A DNA stretch of 64,000 nt from Thiogranum sp. (GTDB lineage Bacteria; Pseudomonadota; Gammaproteobacteria; DSM-19610): the NCBI GenBank assembly GCA_030148775.1, contig JASBST010000108.1, positions 124,001-188,000 of the forward strand. Reading direction: 5' to 3'. Of the stretch, positions 1 to 9,466 are shown piece by piece (the stretch's first letter is position 1; each line of letters starts with the position of its first letter). A program made the translations under genes and the position numbers. The notes under the pieces were generated by a model. It saw nothing but the letters and a program-made list of their open reading frames with translations, had not been told where the DNA came from and made no database searches.

Positions 1-102
1 GGTCCAGCTCTGAATCTGGGGCAGTGCCTGCGCGCCACCGGCGAACAACAAAGCCAGTAGCGGCCAGGCTTGGACAAGCAACGAAATCTTTCTAGCGAAC
101 AT
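1..102 (-). CDS. Second M16 peptidase, 5' end only
   Basis: Only the first 34 codons lie in the window; the gene runs off the left edge. Translation from ATG at 102 gives a basic start (MFARK), a hydrophobic core and a signal-peptide-like end (AGGAQA), then LPQIQSWT. That last stretch is how the non-catalytic partner of paired periplasmic M16 peptidases usually begins after its signal peptide. The ATG overlaps the last 11 bases of the upstream M16 gene, so the two are translationally coupled. The usual partnership is one zinc-binding and one substrate-gripping subunit. The assignment rests on the short N-terminus plus context. Confidence 0.7.
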   Translation of the reverse strand, partial: MFARKISLLVQAWPLLALLFAGGAQALPQIQSWT

Positions 103-1456
103 GTCCGTCGACGCCTCCTTCGCGTGGCGGGTGTTTCGGATCAACGGGCTGGGGCGCGAGCTGGCCCACGGTCAGCCGGTCGTCAACAAGATATTTCCCG
201 GCCACCGCCCGCACCTGTTCCGGTGTCACCGCGTCGATGCGGGAGAAATACTGTTCGGCATCCTTCCAGCTGAGACCGACGGTCTCGAGCATGCCGATCT
301 GCATCGCCTGATAGAAGATCGAATCCTGCTCATAGATTTTGTCGGCCTTGATCTGTGCCTTGACACGCGCCAGCTCGGCGGCGCTGATCGGTTTGTCCTG
401 CAACTCGCGGATCTGCTCCCGCAGGGCCTTTTCGAGATCCCCGACCGTGTGCCCGTTGGATGGAATACCGGAGAGTAAAAACAGCGTCTCCTTGCGGTCG
501 AAAGCGTCATATCCCGCCCCCGCGCTGGCCGCGACCGCCTTCCCGCGCACCAGCCGGCTGGAAAGCCGCGCGCTGTCGCCGCCATCGAGTACGCTCGCCA
601 GAACCTCCAGCGCGTAGGGCTCCCAATCCGTCTGCGCGGTCAGCACCACCGGCGCCTTGTAGCCCATCAGTAAAGAAGGCAGTTTGGCCGGTGCCTTGAC
701 AACGATGCGCTTGGGTCCGTGCTGCGCAATCTCTCGCCGCGGCTTGGGCGCCACGATGTGGCTAGGTTCGAGCGGGCCGAAGTATTTCTTCGCCAACCGG
801 TACACGGCCTGCGGGTCCACATCCCCGACCACGACCACGGTCGCATTGTCGGGTGCGTACCATTTGGCGTACCAATCGCGCAGATCCTCCACGCGCATGG
901 ATTTCAGATCCCCCATCCAGCCGATCGTGGGAATACGATAAGGACTGCTGGCATAGGCGGTGGCGTTGACTTGTTCGTAAGTCAGCGCCTGTGGATTGTC
1001 GTCGGTGCGCATCCGCCGCTCCTCCATCACCACCTGCACTTCCTTTTTGAATTCCTTGGCGGGTAGTACCAGATTGCGCATGCGATCGGCCTCGAGCTCG
1101 AAGCTTACCGGCAGACGACTGGCCTCCATGGTCTGGAAATAAGCGGTATAATCGCGGCTGGTAAAGGCGTTCTCGCGACCGCCGTTTTCGGCGATAATCC
1201 GCGAAAACTCACCGGCCGGATGCGCCTTGGTGCCCTTGAACATCATATGCTCCAGCACATGCGACAGCCCCGTAATGCCGTCGTGCTCGTAACTGGAGCC
1301 CACCTTGTACCACACTTGAGACACCATCACCGGTGCCCGGTGATCTTCCTTGACAATCAACTTAAGGCCGTTGTCCAGCTTGAATTCGTGTACCTGCGAA
1401 CCGGCGTAGCTGGCGGCCGTGAACAGGCCGACGGCCAGCGCGAGCCATCCTCGCAT
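92..1456 (-). CDS. Periplasmic M16 family zinc metallopeptidase
   Basis: A 454-residue pitrilysin/insulinase-like peptidase. After a signal peptide (about residues 1-19) comes the inverted zinc motif HVLEH at 66-70, followed about 75 residues later by the acidic VVMEERR segment that supplies the third zinc ligand. The C-terminal half is the second M16 domain. The reading frame extends further upstream, but the ATG at 1456 is chosen because AAGGAG lies six bases before it and a signal peptide starts there. It is divergent from ftsY and overlaps a second M16 gene by 11 bases, so the products probably form a heterodimer that degrades envelope peptides. The substrate is unknown. Confidence 0.9.
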   Translation of the reverse strand: MRGWLALAVGLFTAASYAGSQVHEFKLDNGLKLIVKEDHRAPVMVSQVWYKVGSSYEHDGITGLSHVLEHMMFKGTKAHPAGEFSRIIAENGGRENAFTSRDYTAYFQTMEASRLPVSFELEADRMRNLVLPAKEFKKEVQVVMEERRMRTDDNPQALTYEQVNATAYASSPYRIPTIGWMGDLKSMRVEDLRDWYAKWYAPDNATVVVVGDVDPQAVYRLAKKYFGPLEPSHIVAPKPRREIAQHGPKRIVVKAPAKLPSLLMGYKAPVVLTAQTDWEPYALEVLASVLDGGDSARLSSRLVRGKAVAASAGAGYDAFDRKETLFLLSGIPSNGHTVGDLEKALREQIRELQDKPISAAELARVKAQIKADKIYEQDSIFYQAMQIGMLETVGLSWKDAEQYFSRIDAVTPEQVRAVAGKYLVDDRLTVGQLAPQPVDPKHPPREGGVDGHVR

Positions 1457-1529
1457 TATCGACTCCTTCTGTTTTCGTACCCCGCGGTGGGGTGATAGGA
1501 TACGCAGACCTGTGTAGACAGCAACTGCG

Positions 1530-2528
1530 ATGTTTGGTTTCGGCAAAAAAAATTCATCGGTAAAGAGTGAGGGCGACGGCCCAGGGGAGGATACCGCAAA
1601 AAAACCGGGGCTGTTCGGTCGCCTCAAAGCCGGATTGGCAAAAACGCGGGCGGGCCTGGGTTCGGGCATCGCCGACCTGGTGGCCGGGCGCAGGCAAATC
1701 GACGACGAGCTGCTCGAGGAGCTGGAAACCCAGCTGTTGAGTGCCGATGTCGGCATCGAGGCGACCGAGACCATCATCCAGGACCTTACCCGGCGGGTGG
1801 CACGCAAGCAGCTCAACGACAGCGACGCCTTGATGGCGGCATTGCGCGAAGACATGCGCGCCATGCTCGAACCGGTCGATATACCGCTCACCATCCCCGC
1901 CGAGTCGCGGCCGTTCGTCCTCCTGATGGTGGGTATCAATGGCGCCGGCAAGACCACCACTATCGGCAAAATCGCCCGGCATCTGCAGGACCAGGGACTA
2001 TCGGTGATGCTGGCGGCCGGAGACACCTTTCGCGCCGCGGCGGTGGAGCAGCTGCAAACCTGGGGCGAGCGCAACCAGGTGCCCGTGATCGCGCAACAGC
2101 AGGGTGCGGACTCGGCCTCGGTGATCTACGATGCGTTGCAGGCGGCGCAGTCGCGCAAGATCGACGTATTGATCGCCGATACCGCGGGGCGCCTGCACAC
2201 CCAGGCCAATCTGATGGAAGAACTGAAGAAAATCGGACGCGTGCTGGGCAAGCTCGACGCCGGCGCGCCGCACGAAGTGATGCTGGTGGTGGACGCCGGC
2301 ACGGGCCAGAACGCGCTCAACCAGGCGCGCCAGTTCAGCCAGGCCATGAAGGTCAGCGGCATTACCCTGAGCAAGCTCGACGGCACCGCCAAAGGCGGTA
2401 TTATTTTCGCCATCGCACGCCAATTGGCCATCCCCATTCGTTTCGTCGGCGTCGGTGAGGCGATGGAGGATCTGCGTCCGTTCGACGCCGGGGAATTTGT
2501 CGACGCGCTGTTTGAAACTCGTGAGTGA
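1530..2528 (+). CDS. ftsY: Signal recognition particle receptor FtsY
   Basis: FtsY docks SRP-ribosome complexes at the membrane and, with Ffh, hydrolyses GTP to hand nascent membrane proteins to SecYEG. The protein has 332 residues: a short charged A region, the helical N domain (about 45-120) and the G domain. Visible GTPase motifs are GINGAGKTTT (135-144), DTAGR (near 217) and SKLDGTAKGG. The acidic A domain is much shorter than in E. coli, which is normal outside enterobacteria. It is followed after 31 bases by ftsE and ftsX, the usual gammaproteobacterial cell-division order. The promoter is probably in the 73-base gap shared with the divergent M16 gene, where TGATAGGAT resembles an extended -10. 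Confidence 0.97.
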   Translation: MFGFGKKNSSVKSEGDGPGEDTAKKPGLFGRLKAGLAKTRAGLGSGIADLVAGRRQIDDELLEELETQLLSADVGIEATETIIQDLTRRVARKQLNDSDALMAALREDMRAMLEPVDIPLTIPAESRPFVLLMVGINGAGKTTTIGKIARHLQDQGLSVMLAAGDTFRAAAVEQLQTWGERNQVPVIAQQQGADSASVIYDALQAAQSRKIDVLIADTAGRLHTQANLMEELKKIGRVLGKLDAGAPHEVMLVVDAGTGQNALNQARQFSQAMKVSGITLSKLDGTAKGGIIFAIARQLAIPIRFVGVGEAMEDLRPFDAGEFVDALFETRE

Positions 2529-2559
2529 ATCGGCCGTCCAGCGCCGGGCCTGAAGGGTA

Positions 2560-3234
2560 ATGATCCGTTTCGACAATATCAGCAAACGCTATCCCGAAGG
2601 CCGCGACGCTTTGCAAAGCGTGAGTTTCCACCTGCCGGCCGGTGCCATGGCGTTTCTCACCGGCCATTCCGGCGCCGGCAAAAGCACGCTGCTGAAACTG
2701 ATTGCACTGTTGGAACGCGCCACCCGCGGCCAACTGTTTCTCGACGGCGAGAACCTTACCCGCACCGGCAAGCGCAAAATACCGCTGGTACGCCGAAAAA
2801 TCGGCATGATCTTCCAGAATTACCGCCTGCTGTTCGATCGCACGGTTTTCGATAACGTCGCCCTGCCCCTGGTGATCGCCGGGCACCGCCACCAGGATAT
2901 CGGCCGCCGTGTACGCGCCGCACTCGACAAGGTCGGTCTGCTGGACAAGGAGCGAGCCCTGCCCATCACCCTGTCAGGCGGTGAACAGCAGCGCGTCGGA
3001 ATCGCCCGCGCGGTGGTCAACAAACCGCCCCTGCTGTTGGCCGATGAACCCACCGGCAATCTCGACCCGGAGCTGTCCCGCGATATCATGCGCCTGTTCG
3101 AAGAATTCAACCGCGTGGGGGTGACGGTGCTGATCGCCAGCCACGACCTTGATCTGATCGCCCGCCTGGGGCACCCGCAACTGCGTTTGCACCAGGGACA
3201 TTTGCTCAACCCCGAGGTGCTGTCGATCCGATGA
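2560..3234 (+). CDS. ftsE: Cell division ABC transporter ATP-binding protein FtsE
   Basis: ATPase subunit of FtsEX, which sits at the Z-ring and activates periplasmic murein hydrolases during septation. The 224 residues include the Walker A motif GHSGAGKS (35-42), the signature LSGGEQQR (about 140), the Walker B segment LLLADEPT and the switch histidine in IASHD. Length is typical of the family. The stop codon overlaps the ftsX start in an ATGA arrangement, so the two subunits are translationally coupled. Confidence 0.97.
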   Translation: MIRFDNISKRYPEGRDALQSVSFHLPAGAMAFLTGHSGAGKSTLLKLIALLERATRGQLFLDGENLTRTGKRKIPLVRRKIGMIFQNYRLLFDRTVFDNVALPLVIAGHRHQDIGRRVRAALDKVGLLDKERALPITLSGGEQQRVGIARAVVNKPPLLLADEPTGNLDPELSRDIMRLFEEFNRVGVTVLIASHDLDLIARLGHPQLRLHQGHLLNPEVLSIR

Positions 3235-4163
3235 AACTACCGGCCCCGCTGCGCGTATACCTTCTGCGCCACGCCCAGGTCGCGCTCAGCAGCCTGGGAC
3301 GCCTTTACCGCGCTCCGCTCGCCTCGCTGATGACAGCGGCGGTGATTGGTATCGCTTTGGCGCTGCCTTCGGGTCTGTATGTACTCACCGACAATCTGCA
3401 ACGGCTCGGTTCGCAATGGGACGGCGGCGCCAATCTGTCGCTGTTTCTGCGTCACGACGTCAGCATCGAGCAGGCCGAGGCACTGAAGGCGAAGCTCGAC
3501 CGATGGCCGGAAATCGAACGCCTGCGCCTGATAACCCCCCAGCAGGCGCTGGCGGAATTCCGTCAGCTCTCGGGTTTCGGCGACACGCTGGATATCCTCG
3601 AAGAAAATCCGCTGCCGGCGGTTCTGGCGGTCAAACCGGCCGCCAGCGCCACGCAACCGGACACAGCGGCGGCGTTGAAGCGGCGGCTGCAGGCGTTGCC
3701 GCAGGTCGAACTGGCGCAGCTCGACCTGCAATGGGTAAAACGCTTCAACGCGCTGGTGACTATCGTGCAGCGGGCAATCTGGGTGCTGTCCGCCCTGCTG
3801 GCGCTGGCGGTGCTGCTGATCACCGGCAACACCATCCGGCTGGAAATCCAGAACCGGCGCGAAGAAATCGAGATCACCAAGCTGATCGGTGCCACCGGCG
3901 CGTTCATCCGCCGGCCTTTTCTTTACAGCGGACTCTGGTACGGCTTTGGCGGCGCCCTGCTGGCCGCCCTATTGCTGGCGCTGGCGTTCCTGCAACTCAA
4001 CGCCCCGGTGCGCGAGCTGGCGGGACTCTATCAGAGCAGCTTCCGTCTGCACCTGCTGGATATGGGGCAATGGCTCGTCCTGTTGTCGTCGGGCGCGCTG
4101 CTCGGCCTGATCGGCGCCTGGATCGCAGTCGGCCGCCATCTGGCCACCATCGAGCCCGGCTGA
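3231..4163 (+). CDS. ftsX: Cell division protein FtsX
   Basis: Membrane subunit of FtsEX. The 310 residues show the family plan: a cytoplasmic N-terminus, TM1 (about 33-55), a periplasmic extracellular loop domain, then three TM helices from about 180 to the end. The segment EIEITKLIGAT, which contacts FtsE in this family, is present. The start overlaps ftsE by four bases. The 139 bases after the stop hold no clear intrinsic terminator. Confidence 0.95.
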   Translation: MKLPAPLRVYLLRHAQVALSSLGRLYRAPLASLMTAAVIGIALALPSGLYVLTDNLQRLGSQWDGGANLSLFLRHDVSIEQAEALKAKLDRWPEIERLRLITPQQALAEFRQLSGFGDTLDILEENPLPAVLAVKPAASATQPDTAAALKRRLQALPQVELAQLDLQWVKRFNALVTIVQRAIWVLSALLALAVLLITGNTIRLEIQNRREEIEITKLIGATGAFIRRPFLYSGLWYGFGGALLAALLLALAFLQLNAPVRELAGLYQSSFRLHLLDMGQWLVLLSSGALLGLIGAWIAVGRHLATIEPG

Positions 4164-4302
4164 GGCGAAAAAATCCCCGACCCCGGCCACTTGCGCCGTT
4201 TTCCCACGCTTAAAGGTCTGCCGCCAAGGCGCCGCTATATCCGGGATGTGGCTTTAACGTACCTTCATAAGAAGAATCGCCAAGAAGCGGGTGTATGGGT
4301 CA

Positions 4303-5616
4303 ATGCCTCGAAAAATTAATCGCATTCTGGTAGTCGACAGCTCCGAAGTCGCACGCACGATCATCGTTCGTGTGCTCAACGAGGTAATGCCGGATACCGA
4401 GATCACCACCTGCGGCAGCGTGCAGGAGGGCTGTGAGTGGCTGCAACGCCAGCGCTTCGATCTGATCACCACCGCACTGATGCTGGCGGACAAGGACGGC
4501 CTGGAGTTCAGCCGCCACGTGCGCGCCTCCAGCCACCACCGCTATACGCCCATCATCGTGGTCTCGGGCGATGCCGATACGCGCCTGTTGCGCGAGGGTT
4601 TCGCCGCCGGCGTCACCGACTACTTCGACAAATCGCTGGGCTATCAGGCTTTCGCCAGCTTCATCCAGAACTTCATGCAACGCAACTCCGGCCTGGTCGG
4701 GCGTATTCTTTACGTCGAGGACAGCCAGCTCACCGCCACACTGATGCTGCGCCTGATGGAACATCACGGCCTGCAGGTGATTCACACCACCCACGCGGAA
4801 GAGGCGCTGGAGTTGTTGCAGGATACCGCCGTCGGCGGCCCGCGGGCCGCCGAGAGCTTCGATATCGTTATTACCGACTTCTTTCTGCAGGGCAGGCTCA
4901 CCGGCGGCGACCTGCTGCACGCCATCCGCACCCGCTTCCATTATTCACAGCAGGAAATGCCGGTGCTGGTGTTGACCGGCGCGGAAGCCGACGAGCGTCA
5001 GATCGAGGTGTTCCACGCCGGCGCCAACGATTTTGTCGCCAAGCCGATCGTCGAGGAAATCCTGATGGCGCGCATCCGCTCGCTGTTGTTGATCAAGCAG
5101 CAGTTTGCCGCTCTCAAAAGGCAGACGGAAAGTATGCACCGCCTGGCCATCACCGACAGCCTGACGCGGGTCTACAACCGCCGTTACCTGCTCGACCACG
5201 GCGAGCAGTTCATTGCCGATCGTAGCAATTATCCGGTGGCGGCGGCGCTGCTGGATATCGATCACTTCAAACGGATCAATGACAACCTGGGGCACATCGC
5301 CGGCGACCGGGTACTCGAGAGCCTCGGCCAGCTGCTGCTGGACCGGTTGCCGGACAACGCCATGGCGGTGCGCTTCGGCGGCGAGGAGTTCGCGGTGCTG
5401 GTCCCCTGCTGCCAGTCCAGCAATGCGCATTCCTGCGCCGAGGGGCTACGGCGGGAGATCGAGGCACTCAAGCCCGCCGGAGTCAATATCACGGTAAGTA
5501 TCGGTGTGGCATCCAACCAGAACCGGCCGGAAATGACCCTCACGCAACTGCTGAACAGCGCCGACCAAGCCCTCTACGCCGCCAAGGCGCGCGGAAGAAA
5601 TATGGTATGTGCTTGA
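4303..5616 (+). CDS. Two-receiver GGDEF response regulator (putative diguanylate cyclase)
   Basis: Domain order is REC (about 5-120), REC (about 130-270), GGDEF (about 285-437). The second receiver keeps its phosphoacceptor (DIVITD) and the KP motif. In the first receiver the expected Asp is Ala (DLITTALML), so it is probably not phosphorylated. The cyclase motif is GGEEF, an active variant, with DSLTRVYNRR at the domain start. An RxxD-like RLPD lies two residues too far upstream to be a canonical product-inhibition site. ATG 4303 is preferred; a GTG at 4291 is the alternative and would add four residues. No cognate kinase is adjacent. It probably makes c-di-GMP in response to phosphorylation of the second receiver. 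Confidence 0.9.
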   Translation: MPRKINRILVVDSSEVARTIIVRVLNEVMPDTEITTCGSVQEGCEWLQRQRFDLITTALMLADKDGLEFSRHVRASSHHRYTPIIVVSGDADTRLLREGFAAGVTDYFDKSLGYQAFASFIQNFMQRNSGLVGRILYVEDSQLTATLMLRLMEHHGLQVIHTTHAEEALELLQDTAVGGPRAAESFDIVITDFFLQGRLTGGDLLHAIRTRFHYSQQEMPVLVLTGAEADERQIEVFHAGANDFVAKPIVEEILMARIRSLLLIKQQFAALKRQTESMHRLAITDSLTRVYNRRYLLDHGEQFIADRSNYPVAAALLDIDHFKRINDNLGHIAGDRVLESLGQLLLDRLPDNAMAVRFGGEEFAVLVPCCQSSNAHSCAEGLRREIEALKPAGVNITVSIGVASNQNRPEMTLTQLLNSADQALYAAKARGRNMVCA

Positions 5617-5675
5617 AATATAATATAGTTACAGAAACCGCCCGAACCGGCATCCGACGGGAACTTTGATTCGGA

Positions 5676-5702
5676 TTAGCACTCCTAGACATCGAGTGCT
5701 AA
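5676..5702 (+). promoter_or_regulatory. CIRCE element (HrcA operator) upstream of rpoH
   Basis: A perfect inverted repeat TTAGCACTC-N9-GAGTGCTAA, identical to the consensus CIRCE operator bound by the heat-shock repressor HrcA. It ends 34 bases before the rpoH start, and the sequence TAAAAT at its right edge could be a -10, so a bound repressor would occlude the promoter. This points to HrcA control of the heat-shock sigma factor. The hrcA gene itself is not in the window. Confidence 0.93.
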
Positions 5703-5736
5703 AATGATCCCTGCTCGGATGAGAGGTATGTGGACG

Positions 5737-6600
5737 ATGAGTCAAGCTTTAGTCACCACCAACGCAATCGCCTTACCGGTCCCCAGCGGTCAGCTGGATC
5801 GGTATCTGCAAGCCGTCTACAACGTCCCGGTCTTGACGGCGGAGCGCGAACGCGAGCTGGCGCTGAAACTGCGTGACCATGAAGACGTGGAAGCGGCACG
5901 CGAACTGGTGGTTTCCCACCTGCGCTTCGTGGTGAAGATCGCCCGCGGCTATAGCGGCTATGGCCTGCCACTTGCGGATCTGATCCAGGAAGGCGGCATC
6001 GGTCTGATGAAGGCTGTGAAGCGCTTTGACCCGGATGTGGGCGTACGCCTGGTCTCCTTCGCGGTCCATTGGATCAAGGCCGAAATACACGAATTTATCC
6101 TGCGCAACTGGCGCATCGTCAAGGTCGCGACGACCAAGGCCCAGCGCAAGCTGTTTTTCAACCTGCGCAGCAGCAAGAAACGCTTGGGGTGGTTCAGCCG
6201 CGAAGAGGTCGAGTCGGTGGCCGAGGATCTGGGCGTGGCGCCGCAGACGGTATTGGAAATGGAGTCCCGGCTCAATGGGCAGGACGTGTCCTTCGATCCG
6301 GTTGCCAGCGGCGAGGACGAAGAGGTCGCCTGGGCGCCGTCGGCTTATCTGCAAGCACCTACCAGCAGTGACCCGGCGCAATTACTCGAACGTAGCGACT
6401 GGGAAGCCCAGGCCAGCGACCGCCTCTATCAGGCGCTGGAGGCGCTGGATGAACGCGATCGGGTGATACTGCAACAACGCTGGCTGCGCGAACAGAAGGC
6501 CACTCTGCACGAACTGGCCGACCGTTTCGGCGTTTCCGCCGAGCGCATCCGGCAACTGGAGAAAAACGCCATCGGGCGGCTGAAGCAGCTGATGCTCTGA
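5737..6600 (+). CDS. rpoH: RNA polymerase heat-shock sigma factor RpoH (sigma-32)
   Basis: Directs RNA polymerase to chaperone and protease promoters. The 287 residues carry sigma region 2 ([33 protein letters not shown]), the RpoH box (QRKLFFNLR), which distinguishes it from RpoD, and region 4 with a helix-turn-helix ([16 protein letters not shown]). The frame extends to 5704, but the family begins MSQALVTTN, and the ATG at 5737 has GAGAGG nine bases ahead, so that start is used. A CIRCE operator lies upstream and a strong terminator follows 36 bases after the stop, making it a single-gene unit. Confidence 0.97.
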   Translation: MSQALVTTNAIALPVPSGQLDRYLQAVYNVPVLTAERERELALKLRDHEDVEAARELVVSHLRFVVKIARGYSGYGLPLADLIQEGGIGLMKAVKRFDPDVGVRLVSFAVHWIKAEIHEFILRNWRIVKVATTKAQRKLFFNLRSSKKRLGWFSREEVESVAEDLGVAPQTVLEMESRLNGQDVSFDPVASGEDEEVAWAPSAYLQAPTSSDPAQLLERSDWEAQASDRLYQALEALDERDRVILQQRWLREQKATLHELADRFGVSAERIRQLEKNAIGRLKQLML

Positions 6601-6636
6601 TCGCCGCCCCACCCGGGTTCCGGTCGCAGAAAACAA

Positions 6637-6671
6637 AACGGCCCCGTTGTTGCCAACGGGGCCGTTTTTTT
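6637..6671 (+). terminator. Rho-independent terminator of rpoH
   Basis: A 12-bp perfect stem (AACGGCCCCGTT / AACGGGGCCGTT) with a six-base loop followed by an unbroken T run. On the opposite strand the hairpin is followed by TTTTGTTTT, so it may also stop transcription coming from the cco cluster. Confidence 0.95.
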
Positions 6672-6685
6672 ATCCGGGCGCCCGC

Positions 6686-6778
6686 CTACGCGAACAGAAC
6701 CACCGAAAGAAAACTGGCGTAGGCCAGCACCACCAGGGCGATCACGATGGGCAATGGAAAATTCTGGAAGGAAAACAT
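6686..6778 (-). CDS. 30-residue single-TM microprotein at the end of the cco cluster
   Basis: A short reading frame, MFSFQNFPLP then a hydrophobic helix of about 20 residues, ending VVLFA. A strong ribosome site (AAGGGG) lies seven bases before the ATG. It is the last gene on the strand after ccoS (34 bases away) and sits just before the bidirectional terminator, so it appears to be an operon member. cbb3 oxidases of pseudomonads carry a small single-helix subunit, CcoM, of similar size. I see no convincing sequence match to it, so a role as an accessory oxidase peptide is inference from position and topology. Confidence 0.6.
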   Translation of the reverse strand: MFSFQNFPLPIVIALVVLAYASFLSVVLFA

Positions 6779-6812
6779 ATTCGTACCCCTTAAATATTAG
6801 CGTTATCTTATC

Positions 6813-6998
6813 TTACTCGTCCGAATCCTTCAACGCCGGTTTGCGCGGAATGCGCGGGTCGTCGTCGTCCATCAGGATCCGGTGGGCCGGCCCTTCCAGG
6901 TCTTCAAACTGCCCCGAACGAATGGCCCAGAGCAGCACCCCAATCGCAATTGCCATAATAATTAAGCTGATAGGGATTAACAGATACAGGATATTCAT
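6813..6998 (-). CDS. ccoS: cbb3 oxidase maturation protein CcoS
   Basis: A 61-residue membrane protein: start MNILYLLIPI, one TM helix (about 2-24), then the family-typical SGQFEDLEGPAHRIL followed by an acidic tail. CcoS is needed for cofactor insertion (haem b, CuB) into CcoN. The frame is open further upstream, but the ATG at 6998, two bases after the ccoI stop and preceded by GGGGG, matches the family start. Confidence 0.95.
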   Translation of the reverse strand: MNILYLLIPISLIIMAIAIGVLLWAIRSGQFEDLEGPAHRILMDDDDPRIPRKPALKDSDE

Positions 6999-7000
6999 AG

Positions 7001-9457
7001 TTACCCCCGATCCGCGGCACGCAACCGCAGGGCGTTGAGCACCACCACCAGCGAACTGCCGGACATGCCGATTGCGGCCATCCACGGCGCCACCCAACCG
7101 GCAGCTGCCAGTGGCACGGCCAGTAGATTATAAAGCAGCGCCCAGGCGAGATTCTGCCGGATGATCTGCAAGGTGCGCCGGCTGGTGCGTACGGCATCCA
7201 CCAGATGGGGCAGTTTTTCCGACAACAGCACCATGTCGGCACTGGCGTGCGCCAGTTGCGTCCCGCCGCCCATGGCGAGAGAAACCTGGGCACCGGCCAA
7301 CACCGGCGCATCGTTAACGCCGTCGCCGACCATCGCCACCACAGCGCCCTGGTGCTGCAATTGGGTGATCCGGGCCAACTTGTCCTGCGGGCGACAGCGC
7401 GACTGATAGCGGCTGACGCCCAATTCCCGCGCCACCGCCTCCACCGCCGCCGGCTGATCTCCGCTCAGCAGCTCGATCTCCAACCCCAGGCCGCGCAACG
7501 CCTGTAGCGCCGCGCCGGCCTGCTCGCGCAATTGATCGGCAAAGACGAAACGCGCCAGATAGCCATCCTGATCGCCGAGATAAACGCCGTCGGCCGGGCG
7601 CCCGGTGGCGCTCTGTCCGGCCCCGTGCGCCTGCAGCGCCGCCACATAGTCGGGCGTGCCGATACGAAAGCGGTCACCGTCCACCCAGCCCTCTATGCCC
7701 TGTCCGGCGCTGGCGCTCACCTCAGTCACCGCACAGCGCGGCGCGCCCGCCAACGCCAGGGCACGCGCAATCGGGTGCTCGGAGGCCTGCTCGAGCCCGG
7801 CGGCCAGTCGTAGGCAGGCGTGTCGGTCACGCTCGCCCAACAACTCGACCCGCTCCAGCCGCAGGCGGCCCTCGGTGAGCGTGCCGGTTTTGTCAAAAAT
7901 CATGTGGGTGGCCCGCGCCAGCGTTTCCAGGGCGTGGCCACGGGTCGTCAGCACACCCAGTCGCGTCAACGCCCCGGTGGCCGCTGTCACCGCCGCCGGC
8001 GTAGCCAGCGAGAGGGCGCAGGGACAGGTCACCACCAACACCGATAAGGTCACCGCAAACGCATGCGCGGGGTTGTGCTGCCACCACCACCAGGCTACGA
8101 CGGCGGCCACCAGCAGCAGCCCGGCGACGAACCAACCGGCAATCCGGTCGGCCAGCCGCGCGACGCCGGGTTTTTCGCTCTGCGCCCGATCCAACAACCG
8201 CAGAATCGACGACAGCACCGTCCCCTCGCCGACGGCCTCCACCTCGACGATCAGCGGGCTTTCGTTGTTGACCGTGCCGCCGGTCACTCGATCGCCCGGC
8301 GCACGCGCCAGCGGGACGCTCTCGCCGGTCAACAGCGACTCGTCGATCGAGCTGCGACCCTGAACGATCCGGCCGTCGGCGGGGACACTCTCGCCCGGAC
8401 GCACCAATACGCGATCGCCCGGTGCCAGATCGGCCACCGCAACCTGCTCCTCACCCCGTTCGCCGAGGCGCGCCGCAGTCGCGGGCAGCAGCTTGACCAG
8501 TTCTTCGGCGGCCTGCCCGGCCCGATGACGGGCGCTCATTTCCAGGAAGCGGCCGGCGAGCAGGAAAAAAATGAACATGGTGACGGAATCGTAATAGATT
8601 TCGCCGCTGCCGCGCACGGTGGCCCAGGTACTGGCGAGAAACGCGCCACCGATGGCCAGCGCGACGGGCACGTCCATCCCCAGCTGACGGCGGCGCAGAT
8701 CGCGCCAGGCACTGATAAAAAAGCCTTTTCCCGCATACAACACCACCGGCACGGTCAACAGCAGGCTTATCCAGCGCAGGAACGCCCGCAACTGCGCGTC
8801 CATCCCCGAGGCGTCTCCGGCATACAAGGCCACGGCCAGCATCATCACCTGCAGCATGCCCAGCCCGGCCACCGCCAGGCGACGCAATGCCGCCCGGCGC
8901 TCGTCGCGCTGCAGCTGCTCCTGGCGCCCCGGATCGAAGGGGTGGGCCTGGTAGCCGATGGCGGCGACGGCTTCGAGTATCTGGCTCAGGCGGATTTGCC
9001 GCGGATCCCAACGCACGCGTGCGCGGTGGGTCGAGTAGTTGATCGCGAACTCATGCACTCCCGGCAGCGTGCGCACGTGCCGCTCGTTCAACCAGACACA
9101 GGCGGCGCAGACGATCCCCTCGATAATCAACGCCGCCTCGCGAGTCCCGCCGCCTTGCCCGACGGCAAAACTCTGTTGCAGATCCTCCCGATCATACAGG
9201 GACAGTTTGTCGAGTTCGGCGGGCACCAGGTCCCGGGCCTGAAGCGATGTCGCCGTGCGATGACGGTAGAAATCGGTCAGTCCGCCGGCGACGATAGCCT
9301 GCGCCACCGCCTGACACCCGCGGCAACACATGGGTTGCTCGCGGGCGTCGATAGTGACGCCATAGTCGGCGCCCGGCGGAACTGGCAGGCCGCAATGAAA
9401 ACAGGCGGTTTGTTGGGCGCGTTGACTCAAAGCCGTCGTCCCGGACCGGGCGCGCAA
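7001..9457 (-). CDS. ccoI: Copper-translocating P-type ATPase CcoI (FixI)
   Basis: Exports copper to the periplasm for cbb3 oxidase assembly. The 818 residues start with a Cys-rich segment (CFHCG, CCRGC) typical of this subgroup, then an HMA-like domain with CAAC, eight TM helices with the ion-binding CPC, the phosphorylation motif DKTGTLT and the hinge GDGVNDAP. The neighbouring ccoH, ccoG and ccoS support assignment to ccoI rather than a general copA. The gene lies 9 bases after ccoH and 2 bases before ccoS, inside one operon. Confidence 0.95.
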   Translation of the reverse strand: MRARSGTTALSQRAQQTACFHCGLPVPPGADYGVTIDAREQPMCCRGCQAVAQAIVAGGLTDFYRHRTATSLQARDLVPAELDKLSLYDREDLQQSFAVGQGGGTREAALIIEGIVCAACVWLNERHVRTLPGVHEFAINYSTHRARVRWDPRQIRLSQILEAVAAIGYQAHPFDPGRQEQLQRDERRAALRRLAVAGLGMLQVMMLAVALYAGDASGMDAQLRAFLRWISLLLTVPVVLYAGKGFFISAWRDLRRRQLGMDVPVALAIGGAFLASTWATVRGSGEIYYDSVTMFIFFLLAGRFLEMSARHRAGQAAEELVKLLPATAARLGERGEEQVAVADLAPGDRVLVRPGESVPADGRIVQGRSSIDESLLTGESVPLARAPGDRVTGGTVNNESPLIVEVEAVGEGTVLSSILRLLDRAQSEKPGVARLADRIAGWFVAGLLLVAAVVAWWWWQHNPAHAFAVTLSVLVVTCPCALSLATPAAVTAATGALTRLGVLTTRGHALETLARATHMIFDKTGTLTEGRLRLERVELLGERDRHACLRLAAGLEQASEHPIARALALAGAPRCAVTEVSASAGQGIEGWVDGDRFRIGTPDYVAALQAHGAGQSATGRPADGVYLGDQDGYLARFVFADQLREQAGAALQALRGLGLEIELLSGDQPAAVEAVARELGVSRYQSRCRPQDKLARITQLQHQGAVVAMVGDGVNDAPVLAGAQVSLAMGGGTQLAHASADMVLLSEKLPHLVDAVRTSRRTLQIIRQNLAWALLYNLLAVPLAAAGWVAPWMAAIGMSGSSLVVVLNALRLRAADRG

Positions 9458-9466
9458 GCCGCGCGC

